64,000 nt of DNA from Edaphochlamys debaryana. Taxonomy: Eukaryota > Chlorophyta > Chlorophyceae > Chlamydomonadales. The DNA is taken from the NCBI GenBank assembly GCA_016858145.1, contig JAEHOE010000131.1, positions 296,428 to 360,427 of the forward strand, given 5' to 3'. Made by a program: the position numbers and the translations under genes. Within the stretch, counting starts at the first letter, position 1; every line of letters starts with the position of its first letter. Below are positions 27,792 to 36,473 of the stretch, in pieces. A model generated the notes under the pieces. That model was not told the DNA's origin. It worked only from the letters and a program-made list of their open reading frames with translations, and did not search any database.

Positions 27792-28970
27792 TCAGGCCTC
27801 GCGCTCGCGGTACTCGAAAACGGGAAGAATGGACCCGACGCGCGTGTCTTTGGCGTCGTCGAGCAGCGTGCCGATGAGCGCAGTCTGGCTGAACTGGGGA
27901 AACACGGTGCAGCCTCGGCCGTGCGGCGTGCACACGGGTGGCCGGCGCTGCGGGACCTGCCAGTTGAACCGCTTCTGGAGCACGAGGTCGCGGTTGGTGA
28001 ACGTCGGCGGCGCGGAGCGGCCTTGGGCGGCCTGCAGCCGCGTGTACAAGGCGTCGTCTGTGACCTCATCGTCCGTATCGTCGTCCTCCTTGGTGACCAT
28101 GTTGACATCGACGTCATCGACGTCATCAGCGTTCAATGTCGTCGGCGGGGGCGTCGTGGACGCCTGGTCCGGCGCGGGGCGCAACCCAGCGACGTATGCC
28201 ACCAGCGCGGTCTCGTCGTCGTCCTCAATTCCGTCGAACTTGTCAGTGATCTCGTTGACCAGGCTTGCAGCTGGCATGGCTTGGAACGTGCGATAGTAGG
28301 TGTCAACAACGAGGTCCCCGATGTATGACCGCGACAGCTGCCGGAAGCCTTCACGCACGCCGTCCGTGCCGCCGACGTTCTTGCTGCCATCCTTGCCATC
28401 CTTGGTGCTGGCCTTGGATAACGGGGCCTGGTTTGCGTTCTTGAATTCGGCGGTCCCCTGGATGACGGTGTGCAGCGTGCTCTTGTTCAGCGCGCCGCGG
28501 GTGAGGAGTTTGTAGTGCGTGTCGAGTTCGGCCTCTGACGGCAGCCGGAACAGTGTAGACGCAAACGCGTCCACGACCGTGTTGTAAGCTTCCTTGTCCG
28601 GGTACAGCTCATGAACGGGCTGCGGCTTGAGGTTGGTGGAGATCTTCAGCAGCCCCGCGACGTCCTCAACCGACAGGCGCGCGCTGCTGACCTCGCCGGC
28701 GTAAAAGTCCAGCTCCGCTGGTGTGGGCGCCCGCCCCAGAACGCGCTCAAAGGCCTTGGAGACGGAGGACCTCGACTCTGCGGAGACTGCCGGCTGCACA
28801 CCAGGCGCGCCCGACTCGAAGCGCTCGCGCTGAGACGTCTTGCTGCCTCCCAAGTTCAGGCTGCCATGCTGACCGAAGAGCGTGCTCTGCCACACCCAGA
28901 CGACTGCAAAGATTGCGATTGACGCAACCAGCACCAGGACCACCACGACGACGCCTGACACCGCGGACAT
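27792..28970 (-). CDS. Virion-type membrane-anchored protein (392 aa)
   Basis: One N-terminal hydrophobic helix (VVVVVLVLVASIAIFAVVWVW, about residues 8-28) anchors a long soluble part. Two related segments, FERVLGRAPTPAELDFY and FASTLFRLPSEAELDTHY, the second followed by GALNKSTLHTVIQGTAEF, resemble DUF4214-type repeats (YRxxLGRxPDxxxL...EF). A long acidic linker (DDVDDVDVNMVTKEDDDTDD) follows. The C-terminus, with RPPVCTPHGRGCTVFPQ and TRVGSILPVFEYRE, recalls a conserved end seen in NCLDV virion membrane proteins. Role: likely structural, in the internal membrane or at the membrane-capsid interface; this is inference. Confidence 0.65.
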   Translation of the reverse strand: MSAVSGVVVVVLVLVASIAIFAVVWVWQSTLFGQHGSLNLGGSKTSQRERFESGAPGVQPAVSAESRSSVSKAFERVLGRAPTPAELDFYAGEVSSARLSVEDVAGLLKISTNLKPQPVHELYPDKEAYNTVVDAFASTLFRLPSEAELDTHYKLLTRGALNKSTLHTVIQGTAEFKNANQAPLSKASTKDGKDGSKNVGGTDGVREGFRQLSRSYIGDLVVDTYYRTFQAMPAASLVNEITDKFDGIEDDDETALVAYVAGLRPAPDQASTTPPPTTLNADDVDDVDVNMVTKEDDDTDDEVTDDALYTRLQAAQGRSAPPTFTNRDLVLQKRFNWQVPQRRPPVCTPHGRGCTVFPQFSQTALIGTLLDDAKDTRVGSILPVFEYREREA

Positions 28971-29033
28971 TGGATGTAGTGACGTACTGATTTACACTCA
29001 ATCGAGCAATTAATTTTCAGTATACTCCTTCAC

Positions 29034-29963
29034 TCATTCACACACGTCAAGCATACACATGGGACACTTCTTGCTCATGGTGAGCCACCGCTCGATGCAG
29101 CTGCCGCAAAACGCGTGCCTGCACTTGTTGATGTAACGCACCGGCGCGTCACCCCCCGCGGCACCGAGCGCTTCGTGACAGATGGGGCACAGCGCATGCG
29201 CGTCGCCCTCGCGGGCGCTCGTAAGCGTCGTGGCGGCGTCAATATCTGGAACGCCCACCTGCACGGAACCCAGCATGTCCGAGACCCACTGGTCAAAGTC
29301 TTGCTGGCTCCTGCCGTTGGGCCCAAACATCTGATCAATTCCGATGTCGATGGTCATGATCGGCGAGCCCGCAGCAGACGTCAACGCAAAGATGTCGCTC
29401 AGCAGCGTTGATGCGCTTTGGGCATTAGACATGCCCGTGTTGGACATCGGAATGATGTACGTTTGCTGCGTCATTGAGTCACTGGAGGTTGACAACAGCG
29501 ACCCGGCAGGAATGTTCAGCAGGCCGCCGAGGAGTCTATGTATGCGTGCGGCGACGTCGTCGTCGTCGTCGTTCAAGGTCCCCCGAGCCTCCTGTTCAGC
29601 ATTTTGGTTCTGGCTCTGCGCTTGTTGGTCATTCCGGTCTACTTGCTCCTGTTGCTGTCGTTGGGTGAAGAGGCCCAGCGGCGGATGCTCAAACGCAAAG
29701 CGCCGCTGTCGCCGGCTGTTTCCAGCGACATCCCCGGGGGTGCGGGTGGGCCGCATGGCCGCGGGTCGGGACAGGGTGTTTGAAGCGCGCACGGACAGCG
29801 CGTCGACGCCTGGTGCCAACATGGGAAAGAAAGAAGACAGGACTGGTGCGGCCGCCAAGTACATGCGAGAGCATGCTCGTGCATGCTCTGCGTACTCTGA
29901 AAATCGGACAACCTCGTCGCAGAGGTCGCAGGGCACGAAGCCGTCATCGGGGTCCCCGCTCAT
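29034..29963 (-). CDS. RING-finger protein with N-terminal zinc knuckle (309 aa), putative E3 ligase
   Basis: The C-terminus carries a C3HC4 RING: CPICHEAL at about 258-265, then CRHAFCGSC, then CPMC near 300, ending five residues before the stop. The N-terminus has a separate CDLC..H..C motif (CDLCDEVVRFSEYAEHARAC), a C2HC knuckle of the UBZ/TRAF-like kind. Between them lie a Gln/Asn-rich low-complexity stretch (QRQQQEQVDRNDQQAQSQNQ) and an acidic patch. RING proteins of giant viruses are thought to act as ubiquitin ligases on host proteins. Catalytic zinc ligands look complete. The 100 bp before the ATG is AT-rich and probably contains the promoter. Confidence 0.8.
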   Translation of the reverse strand: MSGDPDDGFVPCDLCDEVVRFSEYAEHARACSRMYLAAAPVLSSFFPMLAPGVDALSVRASNTLSRPAAMRPTRTPGDVAGNSRRQRRFAFEHPPLGLFTQRQQQEQVDRNDQQAQSQNQNAEQEARGTLNDDDDDVAARIHRLLGGLLNIPAGSLLSTSSDSMTQQTYIIPMSNTGMSNAQSASTLLSDIFALTSAAGSPIMTIDIGIDQMFGPNGRSQQDFDQWVSDMLGSVQVGVPDIDAATTLTSAREGDAHALCPICHEALGAAGGDAPVRYINKCRHAFCGSCIERWLTMSKKCPMCMLDVCE

Positions 29964-30090
29964 CTTGTGTCTCTTACTCTCCCTATCTCCTTCTTTCGCT
30001 TTTTGTTCAGAGCAAATTGACTCAGTGACTACTGAAAGACTTCTTAAGTTTTATGTCTTGTTTGTTTGTTGTCATCTTTCATCAACGACG

Positions 30091-30297
30091 TCATCGTGTC
30101 AAGACATCCGATGAGTTCAGAATGGCGCCCGCGATGAGCGCGAGCGATAGGAGCTCGCGTTTCCACACGATCTTATTGCGCAGGAGGAGGGCGTTGATGA
30201 TGACGAGGTTCACAATGTCAAATGCAATGATGAGCAGCATGATCTGAAAGACGTGTAGCAGCAGGACCCCAAATAAATCAGGAAGATCGAGAGCCAC
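30091..30297 (-). CDS. Possible small two-helix membrane protein
   Basis: The minus frame contains a hydrophobic run (IMLLIIAFDIVNLVIINALL) followed by RNKIVWKREL and a second hydrophobic run (LLSLALIAGAIL). Only one ATG is available, at 30240, giving 49 residues; the frame extends upstream to a GTG at 30297. Composition fits the small membrane proteins common in this virus block. It is divergent from the gene at 30415. Start and status are uncertain. Confidence 0.35.
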   Translation of the reverse strand: MALDLPDLFGVLLLHVFQIMLLIIAFDIVNLVIINALLLRNKIVWKRELLSLALIAGAILNSSDVLTR

Positions 30298-30414
30298 TTG
30301 TTCATGCTTTGATCAGGTCAACAAATGTTTTGTCCGTCTCGGGTGCCAAAAATACCTTTGATAACTGTAATGCATTGCACACACACACACACAGACAGTA
30401 GTCAGAACAAAGAC

Positions 30415-31059
30415 ATGAGCACGCAGCTTGCCGCGCAAAATTTCACCCGCCTCAACTACGACAAGCGTACGTACGAAGTGGGCCTGCGCCAGTCCACCGG
30501 CCCGTCCAGCTACGTCCTGGGCACGCCCTGGTTCCACTGCCAGCCTTGCCTGTCCGCCGACCCCCGACAGCCCTCGGGGCAGGGCGTGTCGACGTGCACC
30601 TCGATGTCCATGGTCGACGTGGACTCGGAGCTCAAGAGCATCACAAGGAAGCTGAGCCGGTCGCCGGAGGACATGTACATTCCGTGTGACAAGCCCCACT
30701 GCGCCCAGTCAACGCCCGTGGTCACCTGCGCGGCCGCCAACGTCTCCAAAGACACGCGTCTGAGCAACCCGCCGTGCACGCTGCGCTCGACTGGCTGGAA
30801 CAGGTGGGAGTGGCTCTGCAAGAACCCACAGGACCGCGTGCAATGCCCTTTCGACTTCAACATCAACAGCCAGCTCATCGTGCGCGACACGCACCGCCCC
30901 ATCCTACCCATCCCGGTGGATCCTGCGCTCGCGCTGCCCGCGCACGACGACGCGCCCCTGCACCCGGCGGCTCAGGCGCCCTACTGTGACGGCACGACCG
31001 TGCACCCGAACCTGCCCCTGGTCTCATGGCGCAGCTGCGACGAGATCAGCAGGTACTAG
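30415..31059 (+). CDS. Conserved NCLDV Cys/Pro-rich virion-type protein (214 aa)
   Basis: The ATG at 30415 (MSTQLAAQNFTRLNYDKRTY) is preferred; it follows a CA dinucleotide run. The N-terminal FTRLNYDKRTYE..L pattern, the middle VDVDSELKSITRKLSRSP and especially DTRLSNPPCTLRSTGWNRWE followed by WLCKNPQD form a combination I recognise as a conserved NCLDV protein, with many Cys and Pro residues and a C-terminal RPILPIPVDPALALP. No enzyme motif, signal or membrane segment. It shares its N-terminal style with the protein at 34647, so the two may be paralogues. Likely a minor virion component; that role is inference. It converges with the mutS7 gene, leaving 25 bp between stops. Confidence 0.6.
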   Translation: MSTQLAAQNFTRLNYDKRTYEVGLRQSTGPSSYVLGTPWFHCQPCLSADPRQPSGQGVSTCTSMSMVDVDSELKSITRKLSRSPEDMYIPCDKPHCAQSTPVVTCAAANVSKDTRLSNPPCTLRSTGWNRWEWLCKNPQDRVQCPFDFNINSQLIVRDTHRPILPIPVDPALALPAHDDAPLHPAAQAPYCDGTTVHPNLPLVSWRSCDEISRY

Positions 31060-31084
31060 ATTGAGATTGACAAGTGTCAGTGTG

Positions 31085-33886
31085 TCAGATGGTCGTTGTC
31101 GGGAGCTGCAGCGTGGCGCGGCCCGCGTGCACGTCGTCATGGCACTGGCGGCAGAGCGGCACGAGGTTGACTCTGTCGTTCTTGTGGATGTGCCCGATGA
31201 AGCCGTTGACGTCGGCGTCCTTTTGGGGCAGGATGTGGTGCGTCTCCTCTGCCGCGTTCTGTTTGCACAGCCCGCACACGTCCATGTATACCTGGGCGTT
31301 GAAGTGCGACTTGCGGGTCATGACCAGGTCCTCCTGGATGTTGAGCACCTCCCTGCGGATCGCGTGTGCGCACTTGAGGAATTCGGCGCCCAGGTGCATG
31401 GCGCGCGCGACCTCGAGCCCGTACAGGACCTTGCCGGGGCCGTCGCGCAGCTTGCGGTCATAGATGAGCTTATCCGTCGCGGAGTCGTAGCTGACGCTCA
31501 GGTGGTACACCCGGACCCGGGTCGCCTCGCGGATGCACTTGATGTGCGGCAGCTCGTGCAGGTGTGTGGCAAACATGAAGTGGCTGCCGCGGTCCAGGAG
31601 GGTCATGCACGCGGCGCCGACGATGGAGACCGCCGACGCGGACTCGGTGCCACTGCACAGCTCGTCCCCCACGACCAGGGAGCGCGCGTCCGCGCGGTGC
31701 AGAATGTCGGCCAGCTCCGAGAGCTCCACCATGAACGTGCTCTTGCCGCGGTAAATGTCGTCGCGGGTTACCATGCGCGTGTAAATGCTCCCAAACGGCA
31801 CGAGCGTCATTGACGCGCACGCGACAAAGAAGCCCGCCTGCGCCATGAGCACAGCCAGCGCGACGGCCTTGCACATCGTGCTCTTGCCGGCGGCGTTGAC
31901 GCCAAAGAGTAGGATGCCGCCGACGTCCTTGTTCAAGTCGACGTCGTTTGGAACATACGACTGCGACTTCCAGGCAGCGCGCTCAACGATCGGGTGCCGG
32001 AGCTGCACACACGAGACCTCTGCTGCGAGGCCTCTGCTCAGCGAGGGGCGGACCATGGCATTGCTGGCCGCGTCGAGGGCGATGCAGGCGTGCAGGTCCA
32101 GCAGCGCGACGCCGTTGGCGATGCCGCGCAGGCGTGAGCTGTGCGTGTCGAAGATCTTGAGCTGGAGCTCTCGAAGCCGCCTGCCCTGGACAGCATCGAG
32201 CTCGTCCCTCGCGGCGCAGCTGTCCCGCGCGGCGTCCCTGACGGAACTGGACGTGAACTTGACGTGGCTCCGCCCGCGGTCGAGCACGATGACGTTGTCG
32301 AGGTGTTGCGAGATCACGTCAAAGCGCTTGAGAGTGCACACGATGTGCGCACACGGCTCATCCGATGCGCCGGCCCGCAGCCAGTCCGCAGAGACGCCGG
32401 GAACGCGCGACAGCGCGGCACGGAGCGACTCTAGCCATTGCTCTTTTGCGGTCGAGTAACCGCGCACACGCTCGCGCGCGGCGTCCAGGTCTTCAAACAC
32501 GCCGGGCAGTATGGCACCCGTGTCATCGAACGCGGCGTCCAGGTCGCGCAGAACCGCGTCCACGTCGGCGGCCAGATCGCACTCGTCGAGCTCAGTGAGC
32601 ACGCGCCCTGCGACGTCCTGACCGAGGAGGCCAAGGAGGCCGCCCACGCGGTTAAGCGTCTCGCGCAAGGCAGGCACCTCCCGGAGCACGTGCTGCCCTG
32701 ATGCCGTCACGAGAATGAGCCTCCTCTGAAGGCGCTCGACATCGCACGTGCCCTGAAGCTCACGGCGCACGAGCTGGGCGTGCGGTGCCGTGGCCTCGGT
32801 GGCGTCGTAGCGGCGTGTGATTTCGTCGACATCTGTGATCGGCTGAAGCAGCCGGGCACGCAGCAGGCGCGCCCCGGACGACGTGACGCAGCCGTCCAGC
32901 AAACGCAGGAGGCAGCCTGCGTCTGGAGAGAGGACGTCCAAGTTGCGAAGCGTGTGTGGCGACAGGGTGACAAGCCTCCGGGTCGGCCGCCCGCTCTCAT
33001 CTTCGTCATCAAAGTGCACGTGGGGGCGGGGCAGGCCGTACACAAGGCTCTCGTCGTGCTTGTACGCAAAGTCGAGCAGGGCCACAAATGAAGTCAGGGC
33101 CAGAGCGTGCCGCTCCATGCGCACGTACTCCGCAGGGCTGCACATGCCGAGCGTCTCTGACGGGAAGACTTTCTTGAGCACGCACTCCTGGTACGCGGGG
33201 CGGTGGAACTCGTGCGGCGTGCCGAGCCGATCATGAATGACCGACGCCGCAAGCGGGGCGATCATGTCGGTGTCCAACGCCTCGGGTTTCTCACCGATCA
33301 GAAGCGTCTCAACCACGTGGAACCCATTGATGCGCGAGGCAAGCTCCGCGAGAGCCCCGTGCATCGAGGACTTCCTGGAAGGCCAGACCTCAAAGACGTG
33401 GCTGCATCCCGTGCGGACGTCCAGGAGGGCAGCACCGCAACCCGAGCAGCTCAGGCAGATGCACAAGAGGCAGCTCTCGTGTGCCGGTGCATGGCCGTCT
33501 GCCCCGGCTGGGGCATCGACCCAGGTCCCCTTACTGACGACGCGGGTGACCACGCGCTTGATCTTGCCGTGTCCGTCGTCGACCTGGTTGACTAGGACCA
33601 CCGTGGCGCCGTCATCGACAAGGATGGGGAGGTACTTGCACAGGGCGGGGACGGGGAAGCCCGCGAGCTCCGGGTTTAACGCCGAGACCTCGGGTAGACT
33701 CTTGTTCTTCTTGGTGGCGTGAATGTTCAGTTTGGCGCACACGTCGCGGACTCGGCAGCCCCGCGCGCCGTCGTCGCAGCCGTAGATCTCGTAGAACGAG
33801 CCCACCTCGAACAGGACGACGACATTGGGGCCATACTCGCGGCGGTAGGCCTGGGTGAGCTCGTCGTACTCCTCAAAGACGGTCAT
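31085..33886 (-). CDS. mutS7: MutS7-type DNA mismatch protein with C-terminal HNH domain (933 aa)
   Basis: N-terminal mismatch-recognition domain with FEVGSFYEIYG (Phe-x-Glu motif) near residue 26; central lever/clamp domains; ATPase domain with Walker A GVNAAGKST at about 660 and Walker B VVGDELCSGTES near 740, then ATHLHELPH. The last ~70 residues form an HNH nuclease: CGLCKQ, THHILPQKDADVNGF, NLVPLCRQCHDDVHAG, with both Cys pairs and the His-Asn-His set present. This fusion is the defining trait of MutS7, found in giant viruses and octocoral mitochondria, thought to bind mismatches and cut DNA without a MutL partner. The start overlaps the upstream DnaJ-like gene by 14 bp on the same strand. 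All key motifs look intact. Confidence 0.92.
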   Translation of the reverse strand: MTVFEEYDELTQAYRREYGPNVVVLFEVGSFYEIYGCDDGARGCRVRDVCAKLNIHATKKNKSLPEVSALNPELAGFPVPALCKYLPILVDDGATVVLVNQVDDGHGKIKRVVTRVVSKGTWVDAPAGADGHAPAHESCLLCICLSCSGCGAALLDVRTGCSHVFEVWPSRKSSMHGALAELASRINGFHVVETLLIGEKPEALDTDMIAPLAASVIHDRLGTPHEFHRPAYQECVLKKVFPSETLGMCSPAEYVRMERHALALTSFVALLDFAYKHDESLVYGLPRPHVHFDDEDESGRPTRRLVTLSPHTLRNLDVLSPDAGCLLRLLDGCVTSSGARLLRARLLQPITDVDEITRRYDATEATAPHAQLVRRELQGTCDVERLQRRLILVTASGQHVLREVPALRETLNRVGGLLGLLGQDVAGRVLTELDECDLAADVDAVLRDLDAAFDDTGAILPGVFEDLDAARERVRGYSTAKEQWLESLRAALSRVPGVSADWLRAGASDEPCAHIVCTLKRFDVISQHLDNVIVLDRGRSHVKFTSSSVRDAARDSCAARDELDAVQGRRLRELQLKIFDTHSSRLRGIANGVALLDLHACIALDAASNAMVRPSLSRGLAAEVSCVQLRHPIVERAAWKSQSYVPNDVDLNKDVGGILLFGVNAAGKSTMCKAVALAVLMAQAGFFVACASMTLVPFGSIYTRMVTRDDIYRGKSTFMVELSELADILHRADARSLVVGDELCSGTESASAVSIVGAACMTLLDRGSHFMFATHLHELPHIKCIREATRVRVYHLSVSYDSATDKLIYDRKLRDGPGKVLYGLEVARAMHLGAEFLKCAHAIRREVLNIQEDLVMTRKSHFNAQVYMDVCGLCKQNAAEETHHILPQKDADVNGFIGHIHKNDRVNLVPLCRQCHDDVHAGRATLQLPTTTI

Positions 33887-34559
33887 CCCGGTGGGAAAAG
33901 AGCAGGCGCAGAAGGAAATGGACGCCTGGCTTTATGAGGCTCTCCTGCGGAATCTTGGGCAGGCGGATGTCGAAGAATACGTACAGCGCGCCGCGCCCGC
34001 CGCCACCGACGCCTCGCAGGAGACCGTGCTCGGGCACGATGACCACGCGCTGCGCCGACTGCGCGGGGTACTCCATGCGCAGCGTGCGGCCGTCAAGGTG
34101 TTCCAGGGTGTATGATGCACCGTAGAGGTAGTCATAAAAAGATACGACCAGCGTGGTGTGCAGGTCGTGGGGGTCGACGATGGGGTCGACGCAGAAGCGG
34201 GGGTGCTCGGCCACGAGCAGGTTGACGACGATCGCGCCAAAGAGCCCGGGCACTTCGGCCGCTTCGTCGCCCGCGCCCTCGAAGCGGTACTCGTCCAGCA
34301 TGTCTACTAGCCGCACGTAGACGTCCTGGGTCACCTGCACGCGCAGTCCGGGGCCGGGCGCACTGCCCGCTGGCCTGTAGCGGTGGCGTAGCACGCGGAT
34401 GCTCATCTTCTTGACAGAGCCATTGTACACGTCCCGCAGGCTCACGCGCAGGTCCACCTTTACGTCTGGCGGCCTAACCCTGAAGTACTCCCTAAAGGCG
34501 ACAATCAGAAAGCAGTTCAAGTGCCAGTTTGTGTAGTGCAGCGGTATGATCTCGCCCAT
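33873..34559 (-). CDS. DnaJ C-terminal substrate-binding domain protein without J domain (228 aa)
   Basis: Residues ~33-225 follow the two-barrel C-terminal domain of Hsp40: DLRVSLRDVYNGSVKKMSIR, then LLVAEHPRFCVDPIVDPHDL, then LYGASYTLEHLDGRTLRMEY, and GALYVFFDIRLPKIPQE. The J domain (HPD motif) and the CxxCxGxG zinc repeats are absent, so it cannot by itself stimulate Hsp70; it may act as a holdase or assembly factor. The protein is short but complete at both ends of the domain. It is read together with mutS7, whose start overlaps its last codons by 14 bp. It diverges from the gene at 34647 across an 87-bp AT-rich promoter region (tattctaaaag). Confidence 0.75.
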   Translation of the reverse strand: MGEIIPLHYTNWHLNCFLIVAFREYFRVRPPDVKVDLRVSLRDVYNGSVKKMSIRVLRHRYRPAGSAPGPGLRVQVTQDVYVRLVDMLDEYRFEGAGDEAAEVPGLFGAIVVNLLVAEHPRFCVDPIVDPHDLHTTLVVSFYDYLYGASYTLEHLDGRTLRMEYPAQSAQRVVIVPEHGLLRGVGGGGRGALYVFFDIRLPKIPQESLIKPGVHFLLRLLFSHRDDRL

Positions 34560-34646
34560 GCCTCCGACGTTTAGACCATGATTCCCGAAAAAATATTCTA
34601 AAAGTGTAAGTTAATTACCCTTGACAGCGTGCATCAGTCCTATATC

Positions 34647-35075
34647 ATGTCGACCGCCCTAAACCGGCTCAAATATGACACTTGCGCGTACAGCAAGGCC
34701 CTGAGCAAGAGCGTTGCGCCCATCGACTACGTCCTGAACCCCATCAAGTACGAGCACTGCAACAAGTGTCGCATGGAGCTGGGGCTGGTCGGCGGCACCG
34801 CCGTGTCGCACATCAACGGCAACCTCGTGGACCTGGAGAACGACCTCATGAACATTACACGACCCTCGACGCGCTGCCCAGACTACAAGTATCACCCCGG
34901 CATGCCCGGCGAGCCGATCATGACGCCCAAGGACCCCGAGATGTCCTGCGGCCGCAAGCGCAACCCGATGGTGGACACGACCATGACGCACCTGGCGCCC
35001 TGTCAGATGGTCCAGTTCCCCGAGATCCCGCATCCGCCCGTGCCGGCCCCGTTCACGTGCGGCCCTAGGCGCTGA
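34647..35075 (+). CDS. Conserved NCLDV Cys/Pro-rich virion-type protein (142 aa)
   Basis: The ATG at 34647 (MSTALNRLKYDTCAYSKAL) is preferred to one 18 bp upstream because it sits after ctatatc and matches the start of the related protein at 30415. The pattern NRLKYDTCAYSKALSKSVAP, then YEHCNKCRMELG, NLVDLENDLMNITRPSTRCP and a Pro-rich tail is, as far as I recall, a conserved NCLDV family of small Cys/Pro-rich proteins. No membrane segment or catalytic motif. Probable virion component by analogy; function unknown. It lies between the DnaJ-like gene (divergent) and the MC1-like gene (same strand, 83-bp gap). Confidence 0.6.
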   Translation: MSTALNRLKYDTCAYSKALSKSVAPIDYVLNPIKYEHCNKCRMELGLVGGTAVSHINGNLVDLENDLMNITRPSTRCPDYKYHPGMPGEPIMTPKDPEMSCGRKRNPMVDTTMTHLAPCQMVQFPEIPHPPVPAPFTCGPRR

Positions 35076-35158
35076 GACCTCCGGGATGAGAAAAATGCAT
35101 GCTGAGAGAATAAGTTGCTGATCTGATCTGATCTGTTGGGAGTAGTCCACTCAAGACA

Positions 35159-35566
35159 ATGCCCAAAGAAATGGCTGCCCACCAGCGGTCTTTCAAAGTA
35201 GTGATCGCAAGTGGCGGCATTCCGGACATGGACTTTGGACGCTACATCGCCAATAATCCGCGGGATGCGGCGCGGAAGGCGGTGCGCCAGATTTACGCAA
35301 GACTGCACCAGCTGCACGGAAGAGACGCCGCACGCCGGATCGAGCATGTGTACATGGCCATCCGTGAAACGACGCGGTGGTCCCCAAAGGCGGGTCGGGC
35401 GTTGCTATTCTATGTGGGAAGTCGCAAGCCGGACCCCCGCTTTGATCAGAAGCAGCGCTCACCATACAACAGCGAGTTCGTGTACAGCGCGCACCCGATC
35501 GGCGAGCAGGCCTTCGTGGGTGCAGTCCCGGACGCACGCTCACGTATTGCCGACTTTTTTGGGTAG
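35159..35566 (+). CDS. MC1-like DNA-binding protein (135 aa)
   Basis: The segment FKVVIASGG..DFGRYIANNPRDAARKAVRQIY, then MAIRETTRWSPKAGRALLFY and VGSRKPDP fits the layout of archaeal chromosomal protein MC1 and its giant-virus relatives: an F-x-V start, G-(R/K)-Y followed by N-P-R-x-A-A-x-K-A, an (I/L)-R-E-T/C-T-R strand and a Y-x-G-x-R strand. MC1 is a monomeric protein that bends DNA and compacts chromosomes. Both termini of the domain are present. Its last 27 bp overlap the 3' end of the convergent clamp-loader-like gene. A role in virion DNA packaging or genome compaction is likely but inferred. Confidence 0.6.
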   Translation: MPKEMAAHQRSFKVVIASGGIPDMDFGRYIANNPRDAARKAVRQIYARLHQLHGRDAARRIEHVYMAIRETTRWSPKAGRALLFYVGSRKPDPRFDQKQRSPYNSEFVYSAHPIGEQAFVGAVPDARSRIADFFG

Positions 35567-36334
35567 ACGCAGGAGGAGGTACCGAAGTACGGGCGCCCAG
35601 GTGCCACAGCGCCGCCACATGACGTCTGCAAAGGCTGCCAGCTCGACCTGCCCCGAATGGGCAAGGCCGCGGAGGAACTGCAATGGGTCCAGGGCGACTG
35701 CTCGTTTGTACATGTCTCCTCCTGGTTGTTGCCCTTGATCACCTTCTTTGCCGTTCACCATTTTGAGAAAGGTCTGTACGCTCGCAGGAACGCCCCATTC
35801 GTTGTTGGTGGTCGGCAGTTTCTGGTCGATGTGCGGCGACCTTGAGAAGCGTGATGCGTTGAGTGCGACGCAGCGCGTCTGCAATGGACGGGGACACCGC
35901 TGAAGCTCAGGCGTTACGATTACGAGGATGGCGTTGTGGATGAACTCATCGGCCACACGTTTAAGAAGCGCGCCCACTCGAGCTGTACTCCGCTCAACGC
36001 CCAAAAGAATCGCGACGTGCCGGTAACATGGGTGCAGCACGGAACGGGCAGAGAGCGTCTGCGCAAGGAACTGAGCGACGAGCGGATACTCCTGGTCCAC
36101 ATCCAAAACAAACACCGGGAAGGTACTGCCGCTCACTCTGCGGACTTGCAACTTATCGGACGCATGGTCGACCTGCGTGAGCTTGGCGTGAGCTTGTCCT
36201 GACTCCGGACTCCTGGCTGTCACGATGTCCACGACGCGCTGTGCCAGGGCTTGCGCCTCTTGCGCTTGAACGCCAAACAAGATCACGTGTGGCCAGTCAT
36301 TGAGAGACTTGAGCCGGAGGAACGCGTCGCACAT
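35540..36334 (-). CDS. Clamp-loader-like AAA+ relative lacking the P-loop (264 aa)
   Basis: The order of motifs follows RFC small subunits: LKSLNDWPHVILFG is the usual lead-in to Walker A, but the next residues are VQAQEAQA instead of PPGTGKT. FVLDVDQ stands where Walker B (VILDEAD) would be, ALLKRVADEFIHNAILVIVT matches the ALRRxME..xNxxFIL.CN helix-strand, and ELQRCPRPLQTRCVALNASR matches the IIEPIQSRC-AVLRFSR signature (SRC is TRC here). ATP binding is therefore probably lost, as in non-catalytic delta-prime-type subunits. It may be a structural part of a viral clamp loader. Family assignment rests on these short matches and needs a profile search. Confidence 0.5.
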   Translation of the reverse strand: MCDAFLRLKSLNDWPHVILFGVQAQEAQALAQRVVDIVTARSPESGQAHAKLTQVDHASDKLQVRRVSGSTFPVFVLDVDQEYPLVAQFLAQTLSARSVLHPCYRHVAILLGVERSTARVGALLKRVADEFIHNAILVIVTPELQRCPRPLQTRCVALNASRFSRSPHIDQKLPTTNNEWGVPASVQTFLKMVNGKEGDQGQQPGGDMYKRAVALDPLQFLRGLAHSGQVELAAFADVMWRRCGTWAPVLRYLLLRLPKKVGNT

Positions 36335-36473
36335 TTGACCTTACATTCGTCGCCAGCCATTTAAGTCCCAATTTTCGTCGCAAGCCATAATTTTCAAGGT
36401 TCCGCATTGTGGCGCAGTGTTGACCCCCAGCATTTTAAGTCTCTCCATTTGTCACATCTTCTAATCCTAACAG
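36335..36473. other. Short intergenic region, no gene
   Basis: AT-rich sequence between two minus-strand genes with a partial local repeat (gtcgccagccattt / gtcgcaagccataatttt). It probably contains the promoter of the clamp-loader-like gene. Confidence 0.35.

Noticed and set aside
27792..28126. Extension of the gene at 26843 up to 28126
   Set aside because: The extra residues are Arg/Thr/Pro-rich shadow of the membrane protein gene on the same strand in another frame.
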